DNA from: Marchantia polymorpha subsp. ruderalis
Taxonomy: Eukaryota; Streptophyta; Marchantiopsida; Marchantiales; Marchantiaceae
DNA length: 64,000 nt
Direction of reading: 5' to 3'
Assembly: GCA_037833965.1 (NCBI GenBank)
Contig: AP031354.1
Span: forward strand, 33,024,001-33,088,000
The position numbers were made by a program, and so were the translations under genes. Shown here in pieces: positions 1 to 12,777 of the stretch. Numbering within the stretch: the first letter of the stretch is position 1; the number at the start of each line of letters is the position of its first letter. The notes beneath the pieces were generated by a model. It had not been told where the DNA came from. It searched no databases and was given only the letters and a program-made list of their open reading frames with translations.

Positions 1-513
1 TTTTACAAAGATAAATCATAGTAAGTTTGACTAGTTATCAATATGTGGCAACATGCTATTGGTCTGCTAAACCTTCTAGATGTTTACTAATCCATAGATT
101 GAGGTGACGACATGACATTTGTATCTTTCCAATTTTTAGAACCTTCTAGATGTTTACTAATCCATAGATTGAGGTGACGACATGCCATTTGTGTCTTTCC
201 AACTTTTAGAACCTCCACTTGCCACTAACTCAACATTAGACTTAGTCTAACCATTGGAGTATTTTTTACTTAGTCAAAGCAATCAAAACTAAACATAAAG
301 TCAAAAGTCTTTTATCTTGGAATCTAGACATTTGCACAAGACAAAATAGAATATCTCACTCAAATTTTCTAGAACTTCTTTAGTTATTTTGCCAAGTATA
401 GACATTATAGCTAAACATAGTTATAACTTGATAAATTTAGTTATAACTAGCTAGACTTAGTCATAACTATCATCACCATGATTAACTCATTGGCTACTTC
501 TAGTTTTATTTCA
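1..513 (-). mobile_element. LTR-like arm, minus orientation, runs off the left edge
   Basis: Read on the minus strand from 513 leftwards, this stretch aligns over nearly its whole length with 5880 to about 6330 read on the plus strand. Shared blocks include TCATGG near the start, ACTTAGTC-type motifs and the TTTGACTA...TCAATA.GTGG segment. Both copies begin with TGAA, so the edges behave like LTR 5' ends. It abuts the LINE exactly where that element's reverse transcriptase is cut, so it probably belongs to an LTR element that inserted into the LINE. The other end lies outside the window. Long terminal inverted repeats of a single DNA element are an alternative reading. Confidence 0.5.
71..210. 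repeat. 70-bp tandem duplication
   Basis: Two head-to-tail copies of a 70-bp unit (71-140 and 141-210), each beginning ACCTTCTAGATG. I count three differences between them. The unit lies inside the LTR-like arm and is not seen in the opposite arm near 6 kb, so the duplication arose in this copy. Confidence 0.9.
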
Positions 514-1703
514 CATAAACAACATGTGGTCTTTTAGCTTCATCCAGAAGCAGAATGCCACGGAGCCTGCATGTGGAAAGGGAATGGTTCGAAACTCTAG
601 CCAAAGCCTCCGCTACAATTAGAAATAGGAACGGAGATAATGAGCAGTCCTGAAGGACCCCTCCTCGGATTGGGAATTCTGAGGTGATCATCTTGTTGAT
701 AGAAACCGTTGCTCGGTCATCCTGAAGAAGAAGCTGGAGCATTTGGATGAAAGCTCGAGACATCTGATTTTTTTCATCACCCTAAATAGAGAGCTATAGT
801 TAACTGAATCATATACCCTAGAGAAGTCGAGTTTAAGCATAATCAACGGCTGTTTGGATTCTCTTGCCCATGCGATAGTCTTGTGTTGGACGGGCATCAC
901 ATCGAGATTGTACCGTGAAGGGAGGAAGGTCGCCTGTCCCTGGTGAATAACTTATGGCAGCTTAATCCGTTTGCCTTATTGAATTAAGTTTATGGTCGGT
1001 TTGTGACCCCTATATGCCTTATTCGACATCCTTGGGGGCGGCTATACTAGACTTGAACCAGAGACTTTGTACGTGAAGTAAATCATCGCACCTTGGCTAT
1101 AAGGCTTGGAGACGCAATTGGCTAACCTTGGCTACAATCTTGTAGAACGTGTTAAGTAGAGTAATTGGCCGCCAGTGCTGCATGAACTCAAGGTTTCCGT
1201 TCTTCGGTAGGAATGAATCGTGGTCTGGTCAGACCACAATTCATTCCCGGAGGAAGAGCTTTGGTAGGAATGAATCGCGGTCTAGTCAGACCACAATTCA
1301 TTCCCAGAGGAAGAGTGTCGGAGCGTATGGCGGTCGAGAGCATTGTCATGAAGTCATCTTGGATCACATCCCAAAATTTTACGTAGAATTCAGTGAGAAC
1401 TCCGTCGGGACCGGGAGTCTTGCTGGATGACATCTCCTTGAGGGCCTTGAAGACTTCAGATGATGTAGATTCCCGACCCAATTCATCAAGAATGGCCGGG
1501 GGGAATCGCGCTGTGAACGTAGCGGGGATGATTCCAAGGAGCTCTAATTCGGCGTGCTGTTGGTGTATCGATGGTTCCACCGTAGCGTACAAGGTTATGT
1601 AGTACGTCAACGCCGTTGCCTCAATGACATCTTGGTCGGTAACTCGAGTGATAGAGACATCGTGGAGGATCGTGATCTGTGCCGAGTGCGTTCTTTCCCT
1701 CAT
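514..1703 (-). pseudogene. LINE ORF2 reverse transcriptase remnant
   Basis: Three out-of-frame pieces of an L1-type reverse transcriptase. 1188-1703 carries the GPDG motif that opens the RT domain (TPGPDGVLTEFYVKFW). 688-900 carries motif A with LDFSRVYDSV, normally LDF.KAYDSV. 506-763 carries motif B, GVLQDCSLSPFLF, with aspartate where the family has glycine after Q. The frame stops at HVVYVK, where YADD is expected. 1188-1300 also holds a short duplicated segment (GMNCGLTRPRFIPT twice). It cannot encode a working enzyme. Confidence 0.8.
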
Positions 1704-2241
1704 CGGTCAAAAACATTCTTTCGTAACTTGGTCCCCATGGAATCTCCAACGTATTCTGGATCTAGCCTTGTGACTCACAATTTTTTGCTCCTAAACGTCC
1801 GCTATGCATGTCTGAATTGCTCCACGTCAATTCATGAGAATGGGATTATTGGGATCCTGTTAGGCTTGAGCTGTCGCCTGTTTGAGTCGCCAAGATTTCT
1901 TAATCTGCTCTATAGGCCGCGGCCCGTTTCATGCAAAAACTTCAGTAGAATCGTATCACCCGTTGGAGCTTTGCAAAAAAACTAGAGCAACAGTGTTCGG
2001 CTTGCCAGATCTATTGTATTTCTGTTGCTTTTGCCTCTAGCCATAGAGCATATATCTTCGAATGCGTCTTTCGAGGAGGCTAATCCGCCCGCTTCACCGT
2101 CATATGGAGGGGGTGGTGATTGGACCTGGTGAAGTTACTCTTAATGCTATATTGGAGTAATGTCTGGTCCGGTGAGGATAATGAAGATAAAAAAAAAAGA
2201 TATATGCGACCCTGTCTCGCCAAGGCTACCCATGACGTCGA

Positions 2242-2854
2242 TTATTGTTCCATAAATAACGCAAACTTCTTGCAGATCGATTGTTGTCGATTGAGAGCCG
2301 TTTTCATGGCATTCAACAGAAGTCTCTCGCGGTTTGAGATCATCGATGCATCGTGGCAAGATTTGTGTGACCATGTTTCCATGTTATAGTCACTGATAAG
2401 CATCCACTGGTAGTGCTGAGGAAGATCATGCGCAAGTGCATTCCAAAAGTAGCACCTCACGGGTGATCCATTCGGGGCGTATATGTTAGAAATGCCGATC
2501 TTCTCCTCGAAGGCCATTTAGTATCACCCACTGGACACGATTGTCAAAGAGGGATCATGAAGCACTCACGTTCCTTGCCCATTTGGGGTGTATAAGGGTC
2601 ATCATCCCCCCCACACCCGACTCTCGGGTTGTGTATGTCATGCCCGTAGCCCACAAAGGCTTCTAAATTAAGCCGATGGATCCGCGCCAAAGACGCTGCT
2701 CAACTTGGTGAAAGAGCTGTCCACGAAGTTTATGTTCTTGCAACAGGATTATGTCAATTGCTGGGCTACAGGCTTGAATGTATGCTTGGAGGACGTCCGC
2801 GGCCACTCCTTTGTTAAGGCCCTCGACGTTGAGTGATAGAATTTGTAGTTTCAT
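2242..2854 (-). pseudogene. LINE ORF2 endonuclease remnant
   Basis: The piece at 2663-2854 reads MKLQILSLNVEGLNKG...DIILLQEHKL, matching the start of an exonuclease-endonuclease-phosphatase domain: the LNVEGL strand and the catalytic glutamate in LQEHK. The piece at 2242-2517 reads ISNIYAPNG...WMLISDYNM, corresponding to the NIYAP and GDFN-like motifs (here SDYN). In L1-type elements this domain nicks the target for target-primed reverse transcription. Frameshifts separate the pieces. Confidence 0.75.
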
Positions 2855-4172
2855 GGACCTCTTGGAGGAGATTCGACGTCTCCGTCACGCTAGGGCCCTG
2901 CCGTCTAAAATTCCATAGATTGTATGAGGGAGGCTTGTTTGTTGGTGGAGTAGTTTTCAGTCGAGCAGTACTCTTAAGGTCTCGTACTGACAAAGGATTG
3001 GGCGTCGTTGACATTGAACTAGATTGCTCCTCCCCAACTAGTTCGATTGGATTGGAGTTCCGAGTGCCGTTTCTGGGTGTTGTGGCTGGCTTGTCTTCAT
3101 GTTCTTCAGGAGGAAACTGGGACGTATGTTCGTCAGCGTGGAAGATGTCGGCGTGGAAGGCAGGTTTGATGCCGCATCCCTGAACAAATCGGAGTCGGCG
3201 GGACCACTTGCGGAAGGTGCACCGGGTTCAGCCTCACGCAAGGAGAAAGCTGTGAGGGGATTGGGGATGCCATTCCTGGTCACTGGATTTAAAGAACCGG
3301 CTCGCTCGGATGAAGTCGATGGTTGTCTGGCCGATAGTTGAGGATGATGTGCCTGTTCCGTAGCTAGATTCCGAATGATACCATGTAGACCCGTTCCAGA
3401 TGGTATGATCAATGACTTGGTGGAGTTAGAAGAGGTCGTGATGACCGGTAGAACAGGATGATTCCTTCTCCTGAATCTACATCCATACCGTGCTACTCAC
3501 CACACGCTCCGTCTGCTGCAGAGGAGTCTGAAGTAACTAGGTGGATCCTTGGCGGATCGACTTGTCGTGCGTCCGTGCAATATGAAATTAGGGTACTAGG
3601 GACCTTCTCAAAGCCATTCCATTTCCATTCCTGTTTCATTCACAATTTTCCAGTGGAATAATGGTTGGTGAAGCGATCCGTTTGGTCATGTGGATCATCG
3701 AGATCGAACCAAGGTATACTGAATTCTATCATTATGGTATCTCTAGTGTGGTCAGTATGATCCGAGCTCAGCACGGCTATAAATGACGGTAGAGCACTTG
3801 GAACAGTCTCCACGGATTGGACGTGCGGGCGCGCTACGGGCTGGCGCTCGACAGATGAACGAACATTCCACCTTACTTGCTGGTCGAGTCCGTACTAGTG
3901 CTGGAGTTGTCACGATGACTTGATGCAACACTACTTCCTCCGACGGGCTGGGTTTGATTACAGGTGCCCCAGGCGGATATTTGACGAACTGAATGGCTAG
4001 TGACGGTGCTGTCATCAGGTGGGAATTAAAGACGAGACCGGAGGTGGAACCGAAGGGATAGGAGTCGTGCCCGGAATTGAAAGAACTGGAGCAGTCGGAT
4101 TGATAGTGAAGAACGTTGGCCGGCGTCTGTTGCGAGGACGAGGACATCGACGTTGTGGCGGTGGTGGGACAG

Positions 4173-5052
4173 TTAGAATGCGCCTGGAGCGTCTTGCGCC
4201 AATGGCTGCAGGTGCATCTGCCCTTGCGGCTGTGTCCTTACTTGGACTTGTGGACGATTTGCCTCGCGGGCTTTGAAGCATTGAGCAGCGTAGTGGTTGT
4301 GGTTTCCACAAATGAAGCAAAACAAATCCAGAGCCTCGTATTGGACTAGGATTGTGGCGCTATCTCCAGACGCGTTGTAGCCCATGACGGTAGAAATCCA
4401 TCCTTGAGTGGGGTCGACTCCAACATAGAAGCGGGGTAGAGAATCGTAGCAAGATCCATCGTGAACGGCGAGAATCGGGCCGACTTGCTCTGCCACTTTG
4501 TTTGTGAGTTTCTGGTATTTCATTGGGAGTTCTGGAAAGTATATCCACATCGGCCACTAAATGTCTAGGGAGAGCTTGAGATTAAAACCTTGCTTCCATT
4601 GCTGATATATCACCAGGCCCCCGTTGAATTGGTGAAAAGCTCGAATTAGGAGTCGTAAAGTAGTTTTCTAGACATCCGTCCCAACATATATGAATTGAGG
4701 GTTAACGCGAGTATGAAATGTCACTTTGCCAGGAGTCGCTAGCTCAACAAGTGCCATTCCCTGAAGTTTGCCCTCAACAACACAAGCAATCACCATGTGA
4801 GTAGCAAGAATGGGATTTTCATTCGCCACTACGGCCTAGGATTCTATGTCTAGGTTGAATGATGAGACATCCCGAACGAGAATTCCTTGATGATTGCAAA
4901 GAGTTCCCCTTGGAAGCGATTCTCCATTCGTACATTGAAATGAATTTACTGTTGCTCGGTCGAAGGATGGGCTGCCTAACACCGTTCAAAAAATGGCCAT
5001 GTCCACCTCGGACCAAGTTGCATGCGTTCTCCGCACATCTTGCGTCTGACAT
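4173..5052 (-). pseudogene. LINE ORF1 (gag-like, CCHC knuckle) remnant
   Basis: The frame at 4173-4550 reads MWIYFPELPMKY...ALDLFCFICGNHNHYAAQC. This is the end of a plant LINE ORF1 domain (DUF4283-type) followed by a CCHC zinc knuckle (C-x2-C-x4-H-x4-C). The frame at 4819-5052 (QSSRNSRSG...) is probably an upstream, shifted part of the same ORF. ORF1 proteins of this family bind RNA in the retrotransposition particle. The proline-rich sequence to about 3750 probably continues the ORF1 C-terminus. The gene is broken. Confidence 0.65.
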
Positions 5053-5879
5053 TCTGCCCTTGATTGGATTTCCTTGTAGCTGGGCTTGGGGACTGCCATT
5101 GCAAACTAATCCTAACCTTATCCTAAATAATATGTGATCAAGTTTGTTAAAACTCCTCTCTAACTAAGCGTACGGTCATGGCGATCACAAATCTAGAGCG
5201 TGTGTGGCAACAACATACTAGAGTGAGCAAAAGAAGAAGGCGTCACCTTTGCAGCGCTGCGGCTTCGTCCGCCATCGTTCTCCGATGTCAAGTTCCTGCT
5301 TTCCCTTTTCGACTCCGGTGCCTGACAATCCAATGGCGGCTGAAGCTGCCATAGCTGCCATTAGATCATTGTGAGCTCTGTGCATGTTTGCTGCATGAAT
5401 TGGAGGCGCTCAGCTCCGCCCCCGACCCGCCATCGCTCCCTCCCATTTCGAGGCGGTTTTCCAACCGAGAGCGTTTGAATGGTCAAGGTATGTATCTTTG
5501 GTACCTTTGGATGCAGATTACGCTGAATTTGCACTATATTTTATGCCATATTTTTCAATTTGGCAAACACAAACTTATAAAGCAACTCAACTTAGCTAAG
5601 TTTGATAATACATGAATTGTGGAGTTGATCGGGTGATAATAAGACAATGTTTGCCATCAAGCTAAGACTCATTGATCAGCATTGATTCCTTGATCCATCT
5701 TGGACTAAGGGCAAGGACTTTATGAGCCACCATAACATAATTTAATCTCTAGAATTTCTCAAGGTCATGTCAAAGGATTGTAACAAATATGTTACACCAA
5801 AGAAACTATTTAGAGAACTACCGACATATAACACAAGTGTGGAAAACTCAATCTTGACTTGTAACATAGGTTGAATTTT

Positions 5880-6530
5880 TGAACTGCTAATAGAACTAAT
5901 CAATAAGTTGATCATGGTTATCTTAGTTATAATTAAGTCTAGCTAGTTATGACTAAGTTTAACTATAATATCTATATTTGGCAAAATTAAGTAGAGTATC
6001 TTTATAAAATTTAAATGAGCATTTTTATTTTGTCTTCTATCAAAGTCTAGATTGCAATGAGATAATACTCTAACTACATGTTAGTTTTGATTAATTTGAC
6101 TAAATAAAAAAGTTAGACTAAAACATTTGAGTTAAACATTAGTTAGACTAAGTCTAAAGTTGACTTAGTAGCAAATGTAATTTCTAGAACGGTGGAGTTT
6201 TTAAATGATATATTTCAATTTGGCCAAGGACAAGAAAAATTCATAAATGTTTAGGTATGCAAATGTCATGTTTCCACGTATTGAAAATTAGTCAAATATA
6301 CCTAGCTCATTTTGATAAAGTAAATAGGATGATAAATACCATTTAATACTATGATAACTTCTGAAAAATTATAAATAGAGAGTTAGAGAATAGACTCAGA
6401 TAAGTTTTGAGAATTTATTGTATGAGGATTTGATTCATCAATATAAATTTGAGTTACACTATCTCTTTTGGAGTGTCAACGAATGTTTCCATTTGCGTTA
6501 TGAGTGGACAGTTTGTGTAAGAATATGTCT
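5880..6530 (+). mobile_element. LTR-like arm, plus orientation
   Basis: Inverted partner of 1-513. It begins TGAACTGCTAATAG and carries the same series of motifs. Near 6370 there is a TATA-like ATAAATAG, followed by GAGAATTTATTG...ATCAATATAAATTTGAG, which looks like a promoter and R region of a copia-type LTR. The 3' boundary is unclear; a weak TGGTATATGG at about 6530 could be a decayed primer site. No target duplication was identified. Confidence 0.45.
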
Positions 6531-8640
6531 GGTATATGGATACATTGAAGAAGATTCACCTTCTAGAAACATGATAAATTACCAAAAAGACATCTAAGTC
6601 AAACCTAAGTGACTGTCAGATCCAGATCACAAACCTGATAGCAGTTGAGGTGTCTAATGCACATACATGTGATTTATCAAGTACTGTGATAATAGTAAAA
6701 TCACAATGACTAATAACATTTGACTACTTCAATTTTGCACATTAATCAAATTACAAAAACTAAGTTTGAACTTTAATTCGAACTTTAACAAATTATCAAA
6801 TGATTTTATTTGTTTGAAATGATCTATTTTTAAGTGCTTATATCATGATGATTAAATGTCATACTTATAAAGCCAATAAAATAATGATTAAAAAGATGAA
6901 ATATTACACAATCAATTTATTAAAGAAGCAAACATATTGTGAAAATTTACATCAATGAAAACAATTATAATTTTCAAGAGAATGTTATTTAAAATTGGAC
7001 TTCACTTATCAAAATTTTTTTTTTCAATTTTTTATGTTTGTGTTTTGATTTTGATATTAAATAATTTCTAGAAAAATAAATATCAATTTCTTTTCTAAAA
7101 TTAGTGTGTAATTATCATTCGAAGCTATATAATAATAAATTTTAGATTATAAAATAAGAATAATCAATTTTTCTCATTTTTATTTTTTTTAAGTTTGATT
7201 ATATGTCTTAGATTGTGTGCAATTTATAGCATTGATCATATAAGATGATAGCTCAATGTTTGAAATCTATTGTGCTTTTTATTTAAAAGTATTTTGCATT
7301 ACAATAATTGTAAGATTTCAGAAGATGATATCTATGAATATAAATCATAGCTGATTTTTAACATGATAAATTTTATGATTATAAGCACAAAAATTGGCAT
7401 AAGATACGATTTAAGAAACGATTTGTGATTTTTTAGATTTATATATATTTTTTAATTTACTAATTTTTTCAATGTAATAAACAATGTTTGATAGAGAGTT
7501 TATCAATATTTTTAGTGAAAAACTTGACTTCAATCATTTATGATGATTGAAATTTGGATTGTGAGTATGATACTATTTAGTATAAATATTTGATGTTAGT
7601 GTCTCGAATACAAGGTTAAATTTAAGCTAAAGAAATGAATAAATACCTGTTGTAAGGGTGATAAATTGTTAAAGCTTCTCTTCATAGTAGCATTTACGGA
7701 ACCAGGGTTGGCATATCACTCATTGAGATTTTGTGTTGATATATATGGATGTTGAAATATTTCTATCTTATTTTGTAAAGTGTCCGTAAAAGATAAGAAA
7801 AATGTAAAGTAACTATTGAGATTAAACTTTTTATTTCTCAATACACTCAAAAATGATATCTGATTCAAATATTGTCTTGCAACCTAAGCAAATATTTCTT
7901 TTCACATCAAAATTTGTCATTTTGTCTTCTCTTGTATTACAGAATTGTGGATGTTTGAGAGAGAAGGAAAAATCTATTTGTGTGTACCGCTCCGTGCGGC
8001 GGCGAATCCAACTAATTATTCTTTTGATTGAACTAGCATTAAATTAGCGAAATTCATGATCATTAGAACTATTTCACCCTATTTTCTAATAATAATACAT
8101 GTCATGTTTTCTTGTTACTTGAACGTGGTTCTTGTTCAGTTGCACTGCATGAAGTAGACACACCGTATCTAATCCAAAGTGATCTTCGAATGTTTCAGAA
8201 ATTTCTTTGGAGATTTAGGGTTCTCAAAATTTTCAAGTTTCAGGAAGTTGAATACAATTTAGATGCATAAATGATGCTAAGAGTACAATCATGAGTTGCA
8301 GCTTCGTTAATTCTGATACATGTTGAGGACATTCCAGAAATAAATTATCAACAGGTAGTACCTATTTAGCGTCAGGTTCTACCACCGAAGCCTACTTTGA
8401 AAGACCAACATAATTAGTGACTCAAACGGAATGATCTCATCCTCTGAATTTCTTCCGAATTTCCTAATTGTTTTCATCTGGCAAGTGCTAAAGCTAGATT
8501 CGAGTTCGGTGTGACAGGATGGAAAATATGGGAAGCATGGGGATATCCAGAGAAACGCAAAAATCTTCAGATTTCCAAAATTGGAAGATGCCATGCTGTC
8601 CGCTGAGGCTTGTGGTTGGTGAAAGAGCAGCTGCGGATAG
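6531..8640. other. AT-rich intergenic DNA, nothing recognised
   Basis: Very AT-rich, with many poly-A/T runs and no open frame resembling a protein. From about 8100 the base composition rises toward that of the neighbouring transcribed region. The downstream part of the LTR element that starts at 5880 should lie here, but I could not recognise gag or pol in it. Confidence 0.5.
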
Positions 8641-10675
8641 ATTAAGAATTTAATCTTCTTTCTTTTTTGTGCTCAATTGACTCTTTTCTTTCGCATGCTC
8701 TACTACGACTCGCTTACATGCGTTAAGATCATTCGATCCTTGTATGATCTCTCCTTCTTGTTGGCTTGATTTCATTGGCTTGGCTGGACCAATTGTCCCT
8801 ATCGTTTTCCCCGCGAGCAGCACTCACCCGCTCTATCTTCTACATACTTAAAGCTGGCAATTTAAGGTCCGTCCCGAATCCTGCTTTTTCTTTGTGAATA
8901 TTATAGAGTCGCAACTGTTTACTTTCTCTAACTCGGAAAGGGTCAATTCGTGGTTATCTGAATTAAATGTACCGCAACTGTGCGCATCGGCGTTGTAATT
9001 TTCTGATGAATGCTGACTCGAGAACTGTATACCACTTCGGCGCCTCGTGCTGATGTTCTTCCATTAAATCCTGGAAGTATCGAGTTTCGTGAACCTTGAC
9101 CTTTTAAAACAGGCAGTATCAGCCATACACTTGACACGCTAGGGTTTTTTAACATGACTCTGTCCTTAGTGGCAAGCAGTTATGAGTTTGCCTAAACTGG
9201 GAAGCTAATTTGCACAGGTGAAACTCTTCCAGATTCTCAGATAGCCAATTTCACAATTTCCTGTGATGCGTAAACAACAGCTTCCATTCGAGAATATGTT
9301 TCAGTCAAGCCCCTCTGGACACTTGACCTCTTATGCAGGAGTAGACATTTTCCATCAGAAACATCAACTCCAAGTGTGTGCTTTATTCGAACAAGGACGA
9401 ACATTACATTGAATTTTTGTTGTCTTTTCTGCGTGACTCCCCCGTGGTTTGAACAACAAGTCGTTTCATCCCCATTCGCCGTCAGGATGGGCTGGCTCCC
9501 TGGCCTTTTTGCTCGTCCGTGCTTTCTCTTTTTTTGGCTAAACCGTCGTTCCTTTCCTGCTAAGTCCTTTTGTGTTTGAAGCAATAATACAAATTACAGA
9601 CCTTTTTCTGGAATAATTTGAGCCACGTAACCACACTAAAAGCCAAAGTTATTACCTTTAAGCTAAAGGCGATCCACACGATCTTAATCTTATATTATCT
9701 CAATTTCACGCATAGATGACCTCTTTTAACTTGTTTTTTCAACATTTTTCATCTCTTCTATGATCTGCTTGTTACTTACATGAATTCGTTTAACAAGATC
9801 CTCAAGATACATTGTCGTTTAGTTCTGTCATTTTGGCAAACTCTCCACTCAATCCACCTCCCTCTAAGCCAAGATAATACAGTTCGATAAAAGTGGATGG
9901 ATCCAGCAGCCAAGATCCAGGCAGTTTAAATTTCAAGTATTGTGTCCTTAGGCTTAGATTTTATTGCTGACTTGATTGTTATCACCTCAAAGCATGTCAT
10001 CTGATGTTCACAACATGTTGGAAAGCTCTTTCTAATGTGGAGTCATGTGCTTAAAACTGTTTTGTTTACAACGAGAATGTGAGGAACTCCTGAGCCACAT
10101 TAGAACATAGAACTAGAGTAGATATTTGAAACGAGAACAAGAGCCAAAATATAATGAGACACAGAACAAGGCATTGCAGACACTCCTCATAATTGATAGA
10201 ACTACAAGCTTTGATTACTTGCAAATAAGTCTTCTCTTTATTCAAAGAATCGGCTGTGTGAAAGGTACGAATTGGAAGCTGGCAAATTGGCCCCACTCAA
10301 GGTTCCAGGCTTTCACAGATACAACAATTTCAGCCCCCTCTATCCGAGCAGAGACTAACAGCTGGGATCTGGTCATAAACACATTTATTTCCTGGGTTTT
10401 GTACACATACAAGATTATACTCGGATCTACAGAAATAAACTGTAACCATGCCGAAGGGTGGATGAATCTTAACTTGTCAGTGAGTAGTTGTTCTTCTGTT
10501 TTTGTAAACCTTCACCTCGGCAGCTACAAACGCAATTACATGCTCAGTACAAATATCTCCTTTCTACACCCACTCGATTTATCCGCCACTGAGCATGACG
10601 GCTTGAGTGAAATGACAGTAAGTGACGGCAGTCGCCAGGAAGCAATAATATTTAAAAAGATGAATCGAGGAGTGA
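8641..10675. other. Moderate-GC region, unassigned; includes probable 3' UTR of the quinone reductase
   Basis: Composition is gene-like, but none of the short frames resembles a known protein. The stretch just below 10676 is probably the 3' untranslated region of the minus-strand quinone reductase gene. An open frame of 234 codons on the plus strand (10126-10830) is antisense to that UTR and to the last coding exon, and looks accidental. The rest may be promoter or non-coding RNA. Confidence 0.35.
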
Positions 10676-12693
10676 TTAAGAGACTCCAGTTAACCTTTTC
10701 ACAATTCCTGCAGTGTATTTTCCTTGATGTACTGCGAGAGCCAGCTCGGTCTCACTTGGAACTCTCGATCCATCTCCTGCAAATGTCCCAGCACCATAAG
10801 GTGATCCACCACGGATTTCATCCAGTTTAAACATACCCGCTCCAAAGGTGTAACCGATTGGCACAAACAGCATGCCGTGATGAGCTAATTGCGTGACAGC
10901 GGTCCAACTGCGAACAACGAAATACAGTGCAGACAACTTAAGAACTGGTATAACTTAAAAATGAATGCTTCTGATCCAAACCAATTTGGACTCCGAATTC
11001 TGCATACTTGACACTGCTTTGAAAAGGAAACCTAAAGTACTCACGCGGTGGTCTCTTGTCCCCCTCCTTGAGTTCCGGTACTGACAAAAAATCCAGCAGG
11101 CTTTCCTGCTAGTTGCTGACCTCTCCAAAGCTGTCCAGTTGTATCAAAAAACGCTTTCATTTGTGCTGCCATGGCACCATATCGGGTTGGAAAACCGAAA
11201 AGGATCGCATCAGCCTGAGGTAGCTCTGTGGCAGAAATGGTGGGGATGCTTGTGTCCTTTGGAGGTGCTTTCATCTGCTCCAATATCTCGGTATTTAGAG
11301 TCTCGGGTACCTGAAATATGTGACCCTCTACACCCTCAACACTGTCCACACCTTCCTTGACCTTTTTGGCCAAGCTCAGCACATGCCCATACATAGAGTA
11401 GAACCTGTACAGCAAATACAGGGAATAATAAGCTTTACTGTGGATAAAGCATCATAAGCTACACAGTATTATTGTAGAGCTCAGCCGTTGCAGAAATCAA
11501 TGCAAAGTTTCGCACAACAATTTTAACATCAACATGATCAGAAACTTCTTCTGAATATGATTGTCATGTCGGTTAAGTCGTCAACGCTACCTATGTGAAA
11601 AACCGGAACTTCAACTCTACCCTAAAACGGCTTTTCCCGTCTCCGGTTTTCCAACACCATGCTTGCACTATACGTACTCTTCTATGACATTCTCTGAAGA
11701 TTAGATATTTGGGGTGTAGTAGATGCTGTGGAGCTCCATATTATATCTGAAAGAAAGGTCCTCAGCACTACTAGTGTGTTTCAATTCCTCGATGAGATTA
11801 CTCCTACACCTACGTCTAGGTCAGTCTCTATCATATTATTCTCGCCCCCTGACCCTTCCATGTACACACGGAATCACGAGACCCAGAGACCCACAAATGC
11901 GCGAAGCTTTGATTGCAGAGTACATGGCTGAATTCATGATAGAAGGATCGTGTCGTTTAATGTTCTCCTATATCTAGGAGGAAGACCACCAGTTTTGGGA
12001 GTTCTGTCTATCACGTTTCGATCCGAGATGCTGCATGGGATGTCCACAAAGAACACAGAAGCATTTCACATCGTCTGCAACTACACATGTGAACACACTA
12101 AGCCCAGAAAGCATTCAACGCCTATTGAAGCAGGCATGCCATCTCCCATGCTCACTTGTGTCGAGGTCCATCTCACTGTCAGAACTACCACTAAAAAGTA
12201 ATGCTAATTCAACAGATGCTGCTGTAAGACGGGAAGAAGGAAAGCAAAAGGGTGGGGTAGAGGAAAGAGTTGGGTCGCGGCGGGTTTTAACTAGTTGAAT
12301 GATATGATTCAATTAACTTATGGAATGACATTCAATGTCGTGCTTCGCCTTTCCCATGAGAAGGATTCTCAAACTGTACCATGTCGGTCCAGAGCGAAAA
12401 TGTCAGCCCATGAGAACGTGACTCTGTAGAAAGCTCATGTGCGCCGTGAGACTGTCCACTTACACTATGAAAATCTTCAGCTTCTCCGGAGTCGCCTTAG
12501 GAATGGGGGTCGAACCTTCAGTGGTAGATGAAGGGGCAGCATCTGCAGGCTCTGTCATGACCTCTTCATGTACTGTTTGTTCCTCATTCTCACCCACCAG
12601 CTTCTCATTATCATCTCCGGCGGAGGGATCGACGTCCCTCTTCTTCTTTGAAACCAACATTTTCCCAGGAACACATCCTCCTCCCTTGCCCAT
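10676..12693 (-). CDS. FQR1/WrbA-like NAD(P)H:quinone oxidoreductase, 3 exons
   Basis: A flavodoxin-fold, FMN-dependent reductase that makes two-electron reductions of quinones and so avoids semiquinone radicals. Exons: 12464-12693, 11045-11404 and 10676-10907; introns of 1059 and 137 bp are GT-AG. The spliced length is 822 bp (273 codons plus stop) with a continuous frame. Family motifs: FYSMYGHV (phosphate-binding loop), [18 protein letters not shown], the [20 protein letters not shown] signature, and GMLFVPIGY with GGSPYGAG near the C-terminus. The start at 12693 gives [11 protein letters not shown], as in the plant branch with an acidic linker before the domain. Gly2 and Cys7 are candidate myristoylation and S-acylation sites (inference), suggesting membrane attachment. 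The neighbouring ATG upstream is not conserved in character. Identification is confident. Confidence 0.93.
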
Positions 12694-12770
12694 TTCTCTC
12701 CAGTAAATTTCGTCTCCCTCTCGGTTCCCTCGCTTCACAAATTTGCAGATTCAAGCGCGTCCAGCAGGGC

Positions 12771-12777
12771 TTATATA
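12771..12777 (-). promoter_or_regulatory. TATA box of the quinone reductase gene
   Basis: On the minus strand the sequence reads AAGTATATAAGCC, about 80 bp upstream of the ATG at 12693. This spacing implies a transcription start around 12740 and a 5' UTR of about 50 nt. It is inferred from position and consensus only. Confidence 0.55.

Larger units (their letters stand above)
514..5490 (-). mobile_element. Degenerate L1-type LINE, 3' part missing
   Basis: Minus-strand remains of a plant L1-type non-LTR retrotransposon. In order from high to low coordinates: a GC-rich probable 5' leader, an ORF1 remnant with a CCHC zinc knuckle, an apurinic endonuclease remnant and a reverse transcriptase remnant. 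Every domain is broken by stops and frameshifts, so the copy is dead. It ends at 513 inside the RT, at the position of the YADD motif, where the LTR-like arm begins. The 5' boundary near 5490 is a guess, based on where the GC-rich sequence gives way to AT-rich DNA. Confidence 0.75.

Noticed and set aside
71-210. Possible CRISPR-like direct repeats
   Set aside because: Only two adjoining 70-bp copies without spacers, in plant nuclear DNA; it is a simple tandem duplication.
10126-10830. Plus-strand open frame of 234 codons
   Set aside because: It lies antisense to the 3' UTR and last coding exon of the quinone reductase, has no family features, and its composition fits a chance opening.
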